From Kangiella spongicola (GTDB lineage: Bacteria; Pseudomonadota; Gammaproteobacteria; Enterobacterales; Kangiellaceae), in contig NZ_QICH01000001.1 of NCBI RefSeq assembly GCF_003194565.2, forward strand, positions 372,001 to 436,000: 64,000 bases of DNA. The letters run 5' to 3'. The notes beneath the pieces were generated by a model. The model ran no database searches, was not told the DNA's origin, and saw only the letters and a list, made by a program, of their open reading frames with translations. How positions within the stretch are numbered: position 1 is the first letter of the stretch; every line of letters starts with the position of its first letter. Below, one piece after another: positions 35,728-45,909 of this stretch. The position numbers were made by a program, and so were the translations under genes.

Positions 35728-37686
35728 ATGGACTTTTTTGAACACCAAGCAGCAGCTCGGCGCAAAACCAAGCTGCTGGTTTTTTACTTCCTCTGCGCCG
35801 TTATTCTTATCGTTACGGCTCTCAATCTTGCACTCTGGGGATTATTCAATCTCAGCGGTGGTTTTAGTAATAACGCACAATCCATCAGCCTCGCACAGTG
35901 GTTTAAGGAAAGCTGGTTCTTTTACATTACCATTGGTTCGATTGCTCTAATCCTACTTGGCAGTTTGTACCGCTGGCTCAGTTTGGCTGATGGCGGAAAA
36001 GCCGTCGCCCGAATGGTCAATGCTCGCGAAGTCTTACCTGACACCAACGATCTGCTAGAAAGACGCCTTCTCAACGTCGTCGAGGAAATGTCCATCGCCT
36101 CAGGAACCTCAGTTCCTACGGTTTACGTCATGGATCAAGAAAATGCCATCAATGCATTTGTGGCGGGGATTGAAAGCGCCGACACGGTAATGGTTGTCAC
36201 TCGCGGGGCGCTAGAACAACTTTCTAGGCAGGAGTTACAAGGCGTTGTGGCGCACGAATTCAGCCACATTTTCAACGCTGATATGAAGATTAACGTCCGT
36301 CTAATTAGTATTTTGGCCGGTATTTTAATGCTCGGTCAAGCCGGTTACTTCATGATGCGCGCCTTTCGCTATGGTGGTTCAACGCGCAGCAACAAAGACA
36401 GCGGTGGTATTGTCGTTGCCATTGTGATGATTGGTATTTCCGTCTACGCCATTGGCTCTATTGGGCTCTTCTTTGGTCGCTTAATCAAAGCCGCCATATC
36501 GCGTCAACGTGAATACTTGGCAGATGCCTCAGCGATTCAATATGCACGCGATAACGAAGGGCTAGCTGGAGCCTTTATAAAAATACAACGCCAAAGTTCG
36601 TTATTAAATAACTCCCACGCAGAAGAAACCAGCCACATGTGTATCGCCGAGCCAATAAAGCTCAGCCTTAACAGCCTTGCCACCCACCCGCCAATTGAAA
36701 AGCGGTTATCTGCTATTATGCCTGGTTGGAGAAGTTTTAAAGAGCAGAAAGATCAAGAGGCTGAACGCGAAGCTCGCCGTTCAGTCCAAGAAGCGATACG
36801 CGAAGAAGCTCGCCAGCAGTCGCAAACACAACAGAAAGGCTTTGACATTGGTGGACTGGCTGATACCGTCGGCAAACCCACAACCATGCACATGCACGCC
36901 GCAGGTGCGTTACTACTCGCGCTGCCTGAAGTTATCACACAAGCCGCTCATGGCCATCACTCTAACAGTCACGCCATGCACTTGGTATTTGCTCTATTAT
37001 TGAGCGACCATGGTCAAGTCGAAGAAGCCTCGCTGCAAGCCATAGAAAAGGTTTACGGTGCACAAAGTAGCGAACGCATTCTAGAGCTTGCTAGCCACAT
37101 CACCAAAGATCAGCGCCAGCTCCGTCTGGCGATTTTAGATCTTGCGATACCGAGCCTAAGACGTCTTTCTAATGAAGAGCGTAAACAATTTTTCGGCTTA
37201 TTGCGCCAGCTCATCCACCAAGACAATCACGTCAGCCAGTTCGAGTATGTGCTCTACTGCCTAATCCACAAGCACCTTATTGGTAATGGTGATCAGAGCA
37301 ATAAATCAATAACGCGATTCAATAAAGTGGAAAAAGAGCTGCAATCTTTATTATCCGCGGTAATCCATGCCAGCGGCCAAGACCAAGCCACTAAAGAGAA
37401 GGTTTTCAAACAAGTCTTTTCCGGCTTCAGTTCAAATGAACTGACCTTACTAGCCGAAAATTTTGATGCAGAGCAGTTCCACCAAGCACTCAAAACCCTA
37501 CGCCGCCTATCACCCATGCTTAAAAAGCCATTACTAAATGGTTTGGAAGAAGCGATAGAACAAGATGGCGTGGTAAAATATCAAGAAATTGAATTACTTA
37601 GAGCAATCGCCGAGTGTCTCGACTGCCCTATTCCACCGATTATTGAAAATTCTCAAAAAGAAGTCTTGGCTTCAGTTCAAAAGTAG
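35728..37686 (+). CDS. M48-family membrane metallopeptidase (HtpX-like)
   Basis: A 652-residue inner-membrane protein with two N-terminal helices (about 18-45 and 65-85), the HEFSHIFNAD zinc motif near residue 176, two further helices and then RQREYLADASAI, which supplies the third zinc ligand. The first 330 residues form an HtpX/M48 peptidase for membrane-protein quality control. The 300-residue C-terminal part is helical and of unknown function. Pairing with lemA is a common two-gene unit. A hairpin terminator follows. Confidence 0.9.
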   Translation: MDFFEHQAAARRKTKLLVFYFLCAVILIVTALNLALWGLFNLSGGFSNNAQSISLAQWFKESWFFYITIGSIALILLGSLYRWLSLADGGKAVARMVNAREVLPDTNDLLERRLLNVVEEMSIASGTSVPTVYVMDQENAINAFVAGIESADTVMVVTRGALEQLSRQELQGVVAHEFSHIFNADMKINVRLISILAGILMLGQAGYFMMRAFRYGGSTRSNKDSGGIVVAIVMIGISVYAIGSIGLFFGRLIKAAISRQREYLADASAIQYARDNEGLAGAFIKIQRQSSLLNNSHAEETSHMCIAEPIKLSLNSLATHPPIEKRLSAIMPGWRSFKEQKDQEAEREARRSVQEAIREEARQQSQTQQKGFDIGGLADTVGKPTTMHMHAAGALLLALPEVITQAAHGHHSNSHAMHLVFALLLSDHGQVEEASLQAIEKVYGAQSSERILELASHITKDQRQLRLAILDLAIPSLRRLSNEERKQFFGLLRQLIHQDNHVSQFEYVLYCLIHKHLIGNGDQSNKSITRFNKVEKELQSLLSAVIHASGQDQATKEKVFKQVFSGFSSNELTLLAENFDAEQFHQALKTLRRLSPMLKKPLLNGLEEAIEQDGVVKYQEIELLRAIAECLDCPIPPIIENSQKEVLASVQK

Positions 37687-37704
37687 ACTTTCTTAAAGTA
37701 TCAA

Positions 37705-37738
37705 TAGCTGCATAAAGTTTCTCTATGCAGCTACTTTA
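37705..37738. terminator. Hairpin between convergent genes
   Basis: TAGCTGCATA (37705-37714) pairs perfectly with TATGCAGCTA (37724-37733), followed by CTTTATT. It ends the lemA-M48 unit and may also serve the convergent CYTH-CHAD gene. Confidence 0.6.
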
Positions 37739-37749
37739 TTAACGCTAAC

Positions 37750-39279
37750 TCAATTCCAGTAAGGATTTTTGGATAGAGCCTCTTCGCGCATTTCTTGCAG
37801 AACGATCAAGGTCTCAGCTTCGATTTCGGCAATTAACGGATCTTCTACACCTTTGTCTTTTAGGGTTTTGTCGAGATATGCCAGTTGTTCAAGTAGTTGA
37901 ATGTTAGCGACGATGTCGGCCCAACTTTGTCGATACTCACGACGTGCACGGTCATCAAATAAACAGCCGAAAAAGAGTCCGATATCCAAGGTTCGAGACA
38001 TCTTTGGCAAATAATTGATGTAGTCTTTGCTGGTGAGAGATACCTTGTCAGAAAGGTGGCGCTTTAAGTCACGCAATAAATGTTGCAATTGCTTTCTAGC
38101 GTATGGAAATACTTCTTTTTTCTGAATTTTCTCTAGATTTGACTCACCGATAGCTTCGCGCCATTTTTTTAAATACAGCCAGCGCGAAAATCGTAGTAAT
38201 TTCAAGTTGTACGACGGTGTCTGTAGATATTCGACAAATTCTTGGTGCTCTGCGGCAAATTCTTGTTCTAGACGAGACTCTTCTGGGGTCAACTCTGAAT
38301 ATTGGAAGCCATAAAGTTTACTGTTTTTTAACCAATTAATTTCGTCAGCTAGAGCATTTATTTTCGTCAGTTTTTTGGTGATTTCGCGCCAGTCTCGACG
38401 CAGATCAAGCAGGCTATGACGCGGAATAACCGCAGCAAACACCGAATACATGGTTTGCATGAACATTAACGCCCGATTTAACTGCAATACTGCTTCGACG
38501 CTAGGTTCTCGTTTGATTTTTTTTATGTAATATTGCCAGTGACCTAAACCTTTATGCGCAACACTTTCGAAGGCAGCTTCTGCTGAGGTTTTGGAAGTAA
38601 GATTTACCAGATTGAGTCGCTTGGTATACTCCGGCGCGTTATGGCATAGACGATACCCCCGCTCGGCTTTACTTTCGCTATCAAGCGCTAACTCGAATCG
38701 CTCGATAAGTTCGTTGCCTAAATCAAAAAGTACGCTAGCATCGCCATCTTTTAACTCAAGCTCAACTTCACATAACTCAAGCTTTTCAGCGACCCTATCA
38801 TCGCCGATGCAGTTGATTTGCCCTTGATCTAAAGCAACCTCAACTTCAGCCCCTTGATAATCGATAGTGACTTGATCGCGCGTAAAGTTGGTCGCAAATA
38901 TCGGTGCTAGGGGGCCATCTTCTTCTTCCGCCTCTTCGAGCAGAATCATCAGGTATGGCTCGTCCACCAGCTCAAGCTGCAGTTTATTCTCAGCAATATC
39001 ACTTTCAGATTCATTTCGTTGATACAAACCACCAACCACACGTCCAGCGGATTTTACAGACTGGATATAACGGTCACCATCTTTACGGATGCGAAGGCCG
39101 ATGTCTGTCTCTCTCAGACGATGGTTTTTAGTGTCGTAGTAGATATTGTGGAGCTGCTTCTGTTCCCACTCTATTGCGGCTGTGTTGTCCTTGGAAGCTC
39201 CAACTTCGACTAACCATTGCTTAACTTTTTGAATCTTATCAGTGCTTGCAGACAGCTTTAATTCTACTTCAATCGACAT
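37750..39279 (-). CDS. CYTH-CHAD domain protein (inorganic triphosphatase-like)
   Basis: A 509-residue protein with an N-terminal CYTH domain starting MSIEVELKLSAS, with the signature ExExK, and RIRKDGDRYIQSVK (residues 1-210), followed by a C-terminal helical CHAD domain with conserved histidines (about 225-500). E. coli YgiF, of the same build, hydrolyses inorganic triphosphate; CHAD domains bind polyphosphate. The next genes on the other side are phosphate-transport genes, which fits phosphate metabolism, though they are divergent. Confidence 0.88.
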   Translation of the reverse strand: MSIEVELKLSASTDKIQKVKQWLVEVGASKDNTAAIEWEQKQLHNIYYDTKNHRLRETDIGLRIRKDGDRYIQSVKSAGRVVGGLYQRNESESDIAENKLQLELVDEPYLMILLEEAEEEDGPLAPIFATNFTRDQVTIDYQGAEVEVALDQGQINCIGDDRVAEKLELCEVELELKDGDASVLFDLGNELIERFELALDSESKAERGYRLCHNAPEYTKRLNLVNLTSKTSAEAAFESVAHKGLGHWQYYIKKIKREPSVEAVLQLNRALMFMQTMYSVFAAVIPRHSLLDLRRDWREITKKLTKINALADEINWLKNSKLYGFQYSELTPEESRLEQEFAAEHQEFVEYLQTPSYNLKLLRFSRWLYLKKWREAIGESNLEKIQKKEVFPYARKQLQHLLRDLKRHLSDKVSLTSKDYINYLPKMSRTLDIGLFFGCLFDDRARREYRQSWADIVANIQLLEQLAYLDKTLKDKGVEDPLIAEIEAETLIVLQEMREEALSKNPYWN

Positions 39280-39602
39280 TTTTATTGCGCTTTGATAGCA
39301 AACTCATGGCCTAAGTTTACAGCGCGAACCCCCTCTTGCCAAATTCCTATTCTAAGTGTGTATTTTTCGAACAAACAGTCGGCCTGAAATCCTTCGACTC
39401 TTCGTTTACTTTATCAGCAAAACCTATACAGACTGCTAAGAATAATACTACTTCCTGAACCTTATTCTTTAGGATTGTCGTCTTAAACCATGGAGTGCTT
39501 ATTTTTTAAACACAATGTTCAAGGTAATTGTAGCCAGCAAATAGCAACTTAACTATAATGTGGCATCAATTTTCATTAATTTTAAACCTTTCTGGGGTAG
39601 AT
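39280..39602. other. 323-base gap before the DUF47/PiT genes
   Basis: An AT-rich divergent control region. It holds the DUF47 promoter at 39531-39559. I looked for a PhoB box and did not recognise one. No small gene or RNA is evident. Confidence 0.5.
39531..39559 (+). promoter_or_regulatory. Promoter of the DUF47-PiT operon
   Basis: TAGCCA (39531-39536), 17 bases, then a perfect TATAAT (39554-39559). Because the -10 box covers an upstream in-frame ATG at 39558, the protein must start at 39603. Confidence 0.62.
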
Positions 39603-40277
39603 ATGGCCAATTCGATACTTGATATGTTTGCGTCATCACCGATTCGCCCGATGCAGGATCATATGAGCAAGGTGCACCAAGCAGCCAAGCAATTGATCCC
39701 GTTTTTCGAAGCAGCTTTAGCTAAAGACTGGCAAGAAGCCGAAAAGATTAAAGATGACATTCGTCAATTGGAAAACGATGCGGATGATTTAAAACACGGT
39801 CTTAGAATGCAATTGCCAAAGGGCTTGTTCTTGCCTGTTGCTAGAACTGACTTATTATCGCTTCTCAGCAAACAGGACAAAATCGCCAATATTGCCCGCG
39901 ATATTTCGGGTCTTGTATTCGCAAGGAAAATGGAGTTCCCAGAAAACATACACAGCGACCTACTTGGCTTGGTTAAACGCTCTGTTGATGCCTCTAAGCA
40001 AGCATTCAAAGCAATTAATGAGCTAGATGAGTTACTCGCTACTGGATTCCGCGGCCGTGAAGCCGATCTGGTGGAAGAGCTCGTTGAGCAACTCGACGTT
40101 ATTGAGAATGACACAGACGAACTGCAAAGAGCCCTTCTGTTCAAGATTTTCGAGCAGGAAGAAGAGCTCCCACCAGTTGCTGTTATGTTTATGTATAAAG
40201 TGATTCGTCAAGTCGGAGACCTTGCAGATAGCGCTCAAAGCGTTGGCTCTCGCTTCGAAATGACAGTCGCTCGCTAA
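39603..40277 (+). CDS. DUF47 / TIGR00153 family PhoU-like protein
   Basis: A 224-residue all-helical cytoplasmic protein of the PhoU-like DUF47 family. Family features are MANSILDMFASSPIRPMQDH at the start and LARTDLLSLLSKQDKIAN in the middle. Such proteins are encoded next to PiT transporters and probably regulate them; that is the arrangement here, with pit 30 bases downstream. The start at 39603 is preceded by TGGGGTAGAT and fits the promoter position. Confidence 0.9.
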   Translation: MANSILDMFASSPIRPMQDHMSKVHQAAKQLIPFFEAALAKDWQEAEKIKDDIRQLENDADDLKHGLRMQLPKGLFLPVARTDLLSLLSKQDKIANIARDISGLVFARKMEFPENIHSDLLGLVKRSVDASKQAFKAINELDELLATGFRGREADLVEELVEQLDVIENDTDELQRALLFKIFEQEEELPPVAVMFMYKVIRQVGDLADSAQSVGSRFEMTVAR

Positions 40278-40307
40278 AAGACAAATCAAGTTCAGTAGGG
40301 GGAACTT

Positions 40308-41585
40308 TTGGATTTTATATTACAAAACTCAGATACCATTATCTGGATCGCCGTGGCCTTTGGCTTCCTTATGGCCTTCGGGATCGGAGCCAACGACGTT
40401 GCCAATGCCATGGGAACGTCTGTTGGCGCAAAAGCATTAACTCTAAAACAAGCAATCATTGTTGCTGCAATTTTTGAGTTTGCAGGAGCTTACTTAGCAG
40501 GTGGCGAAGTCACAAAAACCATCCGCAAAGGCATGATTGACCCCAGTTACTTTTCGGGGCAACCGGAACTCTTAATTTTCGGTATGATGGCCGCTTTGTT
40601 AGCCGCAGGCATCTGGTTATTGATTGCGTCCCGTCTCGGCTGGCCAGTTTCTACCACTCACTCGATCGTTGGTGCAATTATCGGTTTCGCGGCGGTTGGC
40701 GTCAGTTTTGATGCTGTGAGCTGGGGTAAAGTTGGCTCTATCGTTGGTAGCTGGGTCGTTACGCCTTTGTTAGCAGGTGTTATTTCCTTCCTCATCGTGC
40801 TCAGCGTTCAAAAACTCATCCTTAATACTGAAGATCCTTTCCAAAGAGCCAAGCGCTACGTTCCTTTTTATATGTTTTTAGCGGGCTTTATTATCGCTCT
40901 AGTGACCATCATGAAAGGTCTGAAGCATATTCTTAAGGAGCAAAGTATCGTCTTATCGACTGCGGAAATGTACTTTATCGCCGCAGGTGTAGGCCTGATT
41001 ATTGCTATTATTGGTGCTATTTTTATTAGTCGCATCAAGGTAGATAAGCAAGAAAACAAAGAGTATCACTTCGCTAGCGTTGAAAAAGTGTTTGCTGTTT
41101 TAATGATTGTTACCGCTTGCGGCATGGCCTTTGCTCACGGTTCTAACGATGTGGCAAACGCCATTGGTCCTTTGGCTGCTATTGTTAGCGTTATCCAAAG
41201 TGGCGGTGAAATTGGCGCAAGCGCAACCGTAGACCCTCGAATCTTACTAGTTGGTGCCATTGGTATCGTGATTGGTTTGATCGTCTTAGGTAGCCGTGTA
41301 ATGGCAACTATCGGCCAAAAAATCACTCACCTAACGCCAAGCCGTGGCTTTGCTGCCGAGTTAGCAGCAGCCTCAACGGTCATCATCGCTAGTGGTATCG
41401 GCCTACCGATTTCTACTACTCAAACCCTTGTTGGTGCGGTATTAGGTGTGGGTATGGCTCGCGGTATCGCTGCCTTGAACTTAGGCGTAGTTAGGAACAT
41501 TTTCGTGTCTTGGGTAGTGACACTGCCTGCAGGCGCGATTCTGTCGGTTATTTTCTTCTACATCTTTAAGGCCATCTTCTCATAA
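40308..41585 (+). CDS. pitA: PiT-family inorganic phosphate transporter
   Basis: A 425-residue inner-membrane protein of the PiT family, which imports phosphate (or metal phosphate) with protons or sodium. The duplicated PiT signature is clear: FGIGANDVANAMGTSVG near residue 25 and FAHGSNDVANAIGPLAA near residue 275, plus GWPVSTTHSIVGA and GLPISTTQTLVGAV. Translation begins at TTG (40308) behind a GGGGGA ribosome site. It forms an operon with the DUF47 gene and ends at a strong terminator. Confidence 0.93.
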   Translation: MDFILQNSDTIIWIAVAFGFLMAFGIGANDVANAMGTSVGAKALTLKQAIIVAAIFEFAGAYLAGGEVTKTIRKGMIDPSYFSGQPELLIFGMMAALLAAGIWLLIASRLGWPVSTTHSIVGAIIGFAAVGVSFDAVSWGKVGSIVGSWVVTPLLAGVISFLIVLSVQKLILNTEDPFQRAKRYVPFYMFLAGFIIALVTIMKGLKHILKEQSIVLSTAEMYFIAAGVGLIIAIIGAIFISRIKVDKQENKEYHFASVEKVFAVLMIVTACGMAFAHGSNDVANAIGPLAAIVSVIQSGGEIGASATVDPRILLVGAIGIVIGLIVLGSRVMATIGQKITHLTPSRGFAAELAAASTVIIASGIGLPISTTQTLVGAVLGVGMARGIAALNLGVVRNIFVSWVVTLPAGAILSVIFFYIFKAIFS

Positions 41586-41625
41586 GCTGAGCCGATGTAG
41601 TTTTAATAACCTAGCAGAAATCTCT

Positions 41626-41657
41626 AAGGTGGTTAGCTTGTCTGACCACCTTTTTTT
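41626..41657 (+). terminator. Intrinsic terminator of the phosphate operon
   Basis: AAGGTGGT (41626-41633) pairs with ACCACCTT (41645-41652), extended inward by TAG/CTG, with a loop of CTTGT and a run of seven T. Confidence 0.9.
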
Positions 41658-41914
41658 ATGTCTTGGATTTGCCTAGTTAGCATGCCAACTCTTTTAGTAA
41701 AAAACCTTTTTTATCAACATCTTGGGACCGGTAAAACCCGCCATATATGAATCCGACATTGCAGCTCCAAGATGCTCTACAGCGCTTGTAACACGGTCGT
41801 TTCGGGGGATTCCCTAATACTCTTTACGCGCTCTTCGTAGCTATAAACTGCGAGTTTTTATGGTGATCGCGATTTTGCGTTATCTAGAAAAGTTCTGAAA
41901 CGCGAATTTACAGG

Positions 41915-41943
41915 TTGCCTGGGTAGAAAAACCTACTTATACT
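41915..41943 (+). promoter_or_regulatory. sigma-70 promoter of the SH3 protein gene
   Basis: TTGCCT (41915-41920), a 17-base spacer, and TATACT (41938-41943). The start would be near 41950, giving a leader of about 29 bases. It is one of the best-matching promoters in the window. Confidence 0.7.
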
Positions 41944-41978
41944 CCCCCCTTGAACCGTTTAATCTGACCAGGATTGAT

Positions 41979-42587
41979 ATGTTACGTATCCTGACTTTAT
42001 GGGCAATATTCTTCACTTCTGCGTTATCAGTTGAACTGGTGAATGCCGCGGATGAAGGCACTTCTGAAAGCCCTCAAGCATCGACCAATTTTTATATCTC
42101 TGACGATATTGGCGTTGTCCTGCGTAGCGGGCCGACCAATCGTTATCGAGTAACAGGCAAAATAGCGGCCGGCACACCCATCACGATATTAGAGCGTGAT
42201 GCTGCTAATAAAAGCAGTAAAGTCCAAGTCGCAAATGGTGACACCGGTTGGATTCAATCCGACTACATCACCGATCAGCCCACTGTACGCGCTAAATACC
42301 AACTGCTGTTAGAAGAGAACAATAAACTCAAGCAGCAGGTAGATGAGCTCGCGCAGGACGTCGCTGATAAAGCCAATATTATTCAACTTAATAACAATTT
42401 ACAGCAGCAAGTCTCAGAGCTCGAAAATGAGCGCAACATATTAAGTCAGCAAGCGTCTTTGCAGAAAGACCGTTTTCATAAAGACGTGTTTTATGCTGGT
42501 GCTTTAGTATTGCTGTTCGGCATGTTTTTAAGTTGGGTGTTGTCAAGATTTAGTCAAAAGAAGCGCCAACGATCCGGCTGGCGTTAA
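41979..42587 (+). CDS. YgiM-like SH3 domain protein (TIGR04211)
   Basis: A 202-residue envelope protein: signal peptide (1-23, ending VNA), a bacterial SH3 domain (about 35-95, with VVLRSGPTNRYRVTGKIAAG), a coiled coil (about 105-160) and a C-terminal transmembrane helix (about 168-190) ending in basic residues. This order matches the TIGR04211/YgiM family. Bacterial SH3 domains often bind peptidoglycan, so an envelope-maintenance role is likely. It is 34 bases before putA on the same strand. Confidence 0.88.
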   Translation: MLRILTLWAIFFTSALSVELVNAADEGTSESPQASTNFYISDDIGVVLRSGPTNRYRVTGKIAAGTPITILERDAANKSSKVQVANGDTGWIQSDYITDQPTVRAKYQLLLEENNKLKQQVDELAQDVADKANIIQLNNNLQQQVSELENERNILSQQASLQKDRFHKDVFYAGALVLLFGMFLSWVLSRFSQKKRQRSGWR

Positions 42588-42621
42588 GGTTTATAGGTTT
42601 ATGTTTTAGGTATTTAAAAGA

Positions 42622-45600
42622 ATGTTAAGAGCTAGTCATATATTTTCAGATAATTACAAGCACCTGTCACTGGACGAATGGCAGGGATTGATCACCAAAA
42701 ATTACGCAGTCGATGAATCGGATTATCTGAATGAACTGCTGGCGCTAGCCAAGCCTGATAAGGACACCATTGAAAAAGTTACTCGTCAAGCCAGCGATCT
42801 TGTCACTGCTATCCGCAAAGACGAACGCTCTAAAGACGGTGTGGAAGCTTTCCTTCAGCAATATAGCCTGAGTACTAAAGAAGGCATTATTCTGATGTGT
42901 TTAGCGGAAGCATTATTGCGTATCCCTGATGCACGAGTCGCCAACGATCTAATCCGTGACAAGCTGAGTGCAGCCGACTGGGAAAAACACACGGGGCAAA
43001 GCGACTCTTATTTAGTCAACGCTTCCACTTGGGGCTTAATGCTCACCGGTAAAATTGTCGATACTGACAAAGACCGTGATGGTAAGCCTGACAGCATGAT
43101 TCGCGGGCTGATTGCTAAGTTTGGCGAGCCTGTTATCCGCCAAGCCATGAACCAAGCCATGCGTATCATGGGCCGTCAATTTGTACTCGGTCGCACCATT
43201 AAAGAAGCACTTAAGCGTGGTTCTAAAAGCGTTGAAAAAGGGTATACCCACTCTTTTGATATGCTTGGCGAAGCGGCTTACACCATGCCTGATGCTCAGC
43301 GTTATTTCCAAGCCTATAGTAACGCCATCGAAGAAATTGGTAAGGTTAAAACCCAAGACGGGGTTAAAGCTCCTAGTATCTCGATTAAGCTTTCAGCGCT
43401 TCATCCGCGTTACGAAGAAGGTCAACGTGACCGCGTTTTAACAGAGCTAGTCGCCACCGTGAAGAAGTTGGTTGAACAAGCACGCCAGCTTGACGTTGCG
43501 GTGACAATTGATGCAGAAGAAGCTGATCGCTTAGAGCTTTCTTTAGAAGTTTTCGAAGCTGTTTATGACTCTCCGGTTTGTAAAGACTGGGAAGGTTTCG
43601 GACTCGTAGTCCAAGCTTACTCGAAACGTGCACTACCAGTGCTTGGATGGCTTAATACTTTATCCGCCAAGCATGGTCGCCAAATTCCTCTGCGCCTAGT
43701 TAAAGGTGCTTATTGGGATCAGGAGATCAAATGGTCACAGCAAGGTGGTTACGCAAGCTATCCAGTATTCACGCGTAAGTGTGGTACCGACGTTTCTTAT
43801 TTAGCGTGTGCCAAATACCTACTACAAACCGAAGGTAAACTCTACCCTCAGTTCGCGACGCACAACGCGCAAACGGTGTATAGTATTCTAGAGATGGCTG
43901 GTAATAGCCGTCAATTCGAATTCCAACGCTTGCATGGTATGGGCGAGTCTTTGTATGACTTAGTATTAAAGCAATACCCTGACCTCAGCTGCCGTATTTA
44001 CGCGCCAGTAGGCAATCACAAAGACTTATTACCTTACCTCGTAAGACGATTACTTGAAAATGGTGCAAACACTTCGTTTGTACACCAGTTGGTGGATGAG
44101 AATACGCCGATCAATGATTTAGTAGAGCATCCATGCGTGACCTTGCAGAATTTTGAAACTTTGCATAACGACCGCATTCCGCTGCCGCCACAGCTTTACA
44201 GAGACTTTGGCGAAGATCGCGAAAACTCAAGTGGTACTAATTTACATATTCATAGTGAGACAGAGCCTTTTATGAACCAGGTCAAACATTTCTTAGATAA
44301 CCAGTGGCACGCCAAGCCAATTATTGATGGTCAAGAACACACCAGCACTGAAGAGCAAGTGATTTGTCCTTACGACCATAGCCATACGGTAGGTACTGTT
44401 CATAAAGCTACCGAAGAGCAAGCGCTACAAGCTTTAGACGTTGCCCATAAAAACTTCATTGCGTGGGACATGACGCCGGTACAACAGCGCGCAGCCTTAC
44501 TCGATAAAGTTGCCGATTTGTTGGAAGAGCATAAACACGAACTTATCGCGCTATGTAGCCGTGACGGTGGTAAAAGCATCCAAGACGGTATCGACGAGAT
44601 TCGTGAAGCGATAGACTTCTGTCGCTACTACGCTTACAACGCACGTAACCAGTTTGGCCACGAAATTCATCTTCCAGGCCCTACGGGTGAAAGTAATGAC
44701 CTCTATTTACAAGGCCGTGGTGTATTCGCTTGTATCAGCCCGTGGAACTTCCCATTAGCTATCTTTATTGGTCAGGTTGCTGCGGCTCTAGTGGCGGGTA
44801 ACACCGTTATCGCAAAGCCTGCGGATCAGACTACGCTAGTCGCATACCGCGCGGTTCAATTAATGCACCAAGCTGGTATTCCAGGTAGCGTGCTTCAGTT
44901 TGTTCCAATCCGTGGCTCAGTTCTAGGTAAAGTGATTCTAGCTGATAACCGTATCGCTGGCGTTGCCTTTACAGGCTCCACAAGCACCGCTCACACGATT
45001 AACCGCACCCTAGCAAGCCGTGATGCCATGTTGTCGCCGCTGATTGCTGAAACTGGTGGTCAGAACGCCATGATCGTTGATAGCTCTGCTCTACCTGAGC
45101 AAGTAGTTGAAGACGTCATCCACTCAGCTTTCACCAGTGCGGGTCAGCGCTGTTCAGCACTTCGTGTTCTTTATGTACAAGAAGAAATCGCCGACAAAAT
45201 TATTGAAGTCTTGTCGGGTGCGATGCAAGAATTACGTCTTGGTAATCCTACAGACTTATCAACTGATGTTGGCCCTGTGATTGATATGGCTGCGCGCGAA
45301 GAGCTACAAGAGCACATTAATGAGCTTAAAGCAGCCGGAAAACTAATCGCCGAAACGCCAATGCCAGAAGGTTTAGAAGGCCACGGTAGCTTCCTATCAC
45401 CGGTCGCTTTCGAAATCGACCACATCAACGATTTAACGCAAGAATGGTTCGGCCCAATCGTACATATCGTGCGCTACAAAGCCAAAGATTTGGATAAGGT
45501 TATCGACCAAATCAACAACTATGGCTTTGGTTTAACTCTAGGTGTTCATTCGCGTAACGAAGAAACAGCGATGTACATCGATAAGCGTGCTCGTGTTGGT

Positions 45601-45825
45601 AACGTCTACATTAACCGTAATATGATTGGTGCTACGGTAGGTGTTCAACCATTCGGTGGTCAAGGTCTATCAGGTACTGGTCCTAAAGCGGGCGGACCTT
45701 TCTACTTGTATCGCTTTGCAACTGAGCATACTCGTACCAATAACACTGCAGCAATTGGTGGTAACGCAACACTTTTATCACTGGGTGATGAAGATGTATC
45801 GCCAGAGTTTTTAAAGGACTCGTAA
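42622..45825 (+). CDS. putA: Bifunctional proline dehydrogenase / P5C dehydrogenase PutA
   Basis: PutA oxidises proline to glutamate in two steps at the membrane. The 1067-residue protein has an arm and alpha domain (1-190), the FAD-binding proline dehydrogenase barrel (about 190-500, with SIKLSALHPRY, RLVKGAYWDQEIKWSQ) and the aldehyde dehydrogenase half (about 560-1040), with catalytic glutamate in AETGGQNAM and cysteine in SAGQRCSALR. It starts directly in the dehydrogenase part and lacks the ribbon-helix-helix DNA-binding domain of E. coli PutA, so it cannot repress its own gene in that way. Confidence 0.95.
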   Translation: MLRASHIFSDNYKHLSLDEWQGLITKNYAVDESDYLNELLALAKPDKDTIEKVTRQASDLVTAIRKDERSKDGVEAFLQQYSLSTKEGIILMCLAEALLRIPDARVANDLIRDKLSAADWEKHTGQSDSYLVNASTWGLMLTGKIVDTDKDRDGKPDSMIRGLIAKFGEPVIRQAMNQAMRIMGRQFVLGRTIKEALKRGSKSVEKGYTHSFDMLGEAAYTMPDAQRYFQAYSNAIEEIGKVKTQDGVKAPSISIKLSALHPRYEEGQRDRVLTELVATVKKLVEQARQLDVAVTIDAEEADRLELSLEVFEAVYDSPVCKDWEGFGLVVQAYSKRALPVLGWLNTLSAKHGRQIPLRLVKGAYWDQEIKWSQQGGYASYPVFTRKCGTDVSYLACAKYLLQTEGKLYPQFATHNAQTVYSILEMAGNSRQFEFQRLHGMGESLYDLVLKQYPDLSCRIYAPVGNHKDLLPYLVRRLLENGANTSFVHQLVDENTPINDLVEHPCVTLQNFETLHNDRIPLPPQLYRDFGEDRENSSGTNLHIHSETEPFMNQVKHFLDNQWHAKPIIDGQEHTSTEEQVICPYDHSHTVGTVHKATEEQALQALDVAHKNFIAWDMTPVQQRAALLDKVADLLEEHKHELIALCSRDGGKSIQDGIDEIREAIDFCRYYAYNARNQFGHEIHLPGPTGESNDLYLQGRGVFACISPWNFPLAIFIGQVAAALVAGNTVIAKPADQTTLVAYRAVQLMHQAGIPGSVLQFVPIRGSVLGKVILADNRIAGVAFTGSTSTAHTINRTLASRDAMLSPLIAETGGQNAMIVDSSALPEQVVEDVIHSAFTSAGQRCSALRVLYVQEEIADKIIEVLSGAMQELRLGNPTDLSTDVGPVIDMAAREELQEHINELKAAGKLIAETPMPEGLEGHGSFLSPVAFEIDHINDLTQEWFGPIVHIVRYKAKDLDKVIDQINNYGFGLTLGVHSRNEETAMYIDKRARVGNVYINRNMIGATVGVQPFGGQGLSGTGPKAGGPFYLYRFATEHTRTNNTAAIGGNATLLSLGDEDVSPEFLKDS

Positions 45826-45846
45826 TTGCTAGCTAGTTAAAACGTC

Positions 45847-45879
45847 CAAAAGGCACAGCTCGTCTGTGCCTTTTGTGTT
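45847..45879 (+). terminator. Intrinsic terminator of putA
   Basis: CAAAAGGCACAG (45847-45858) pairs perfectly with CTGTGCCTTTTG (45864-45875), with the five-base loop CTCGT and a short T-rich tail. It ends 30 bases before the rsmF start. Confidence 0.82.
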
Positions 45880-45909
45880 TCAGAAGCACCCAAATACAGA
45901 CAAACGCCT

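Larger units (their letters stand above)
41586..41978. other. 393-base gap between pit and the SH3 protein
   Basis: It contains the pit terminator (41626-41657) and the promoter of the next gene (41915-41943). I see no open frame with family resemblance and no tRNA-like structure in the remaining 250 bases. Confidence 0.5.

Noticed and set aside
39280-39602. Possible PhoB box before the DUF47-PiT operon
   Set aside because: No pair of CTGTCAT-like repeats at 11-base spacing could be found.
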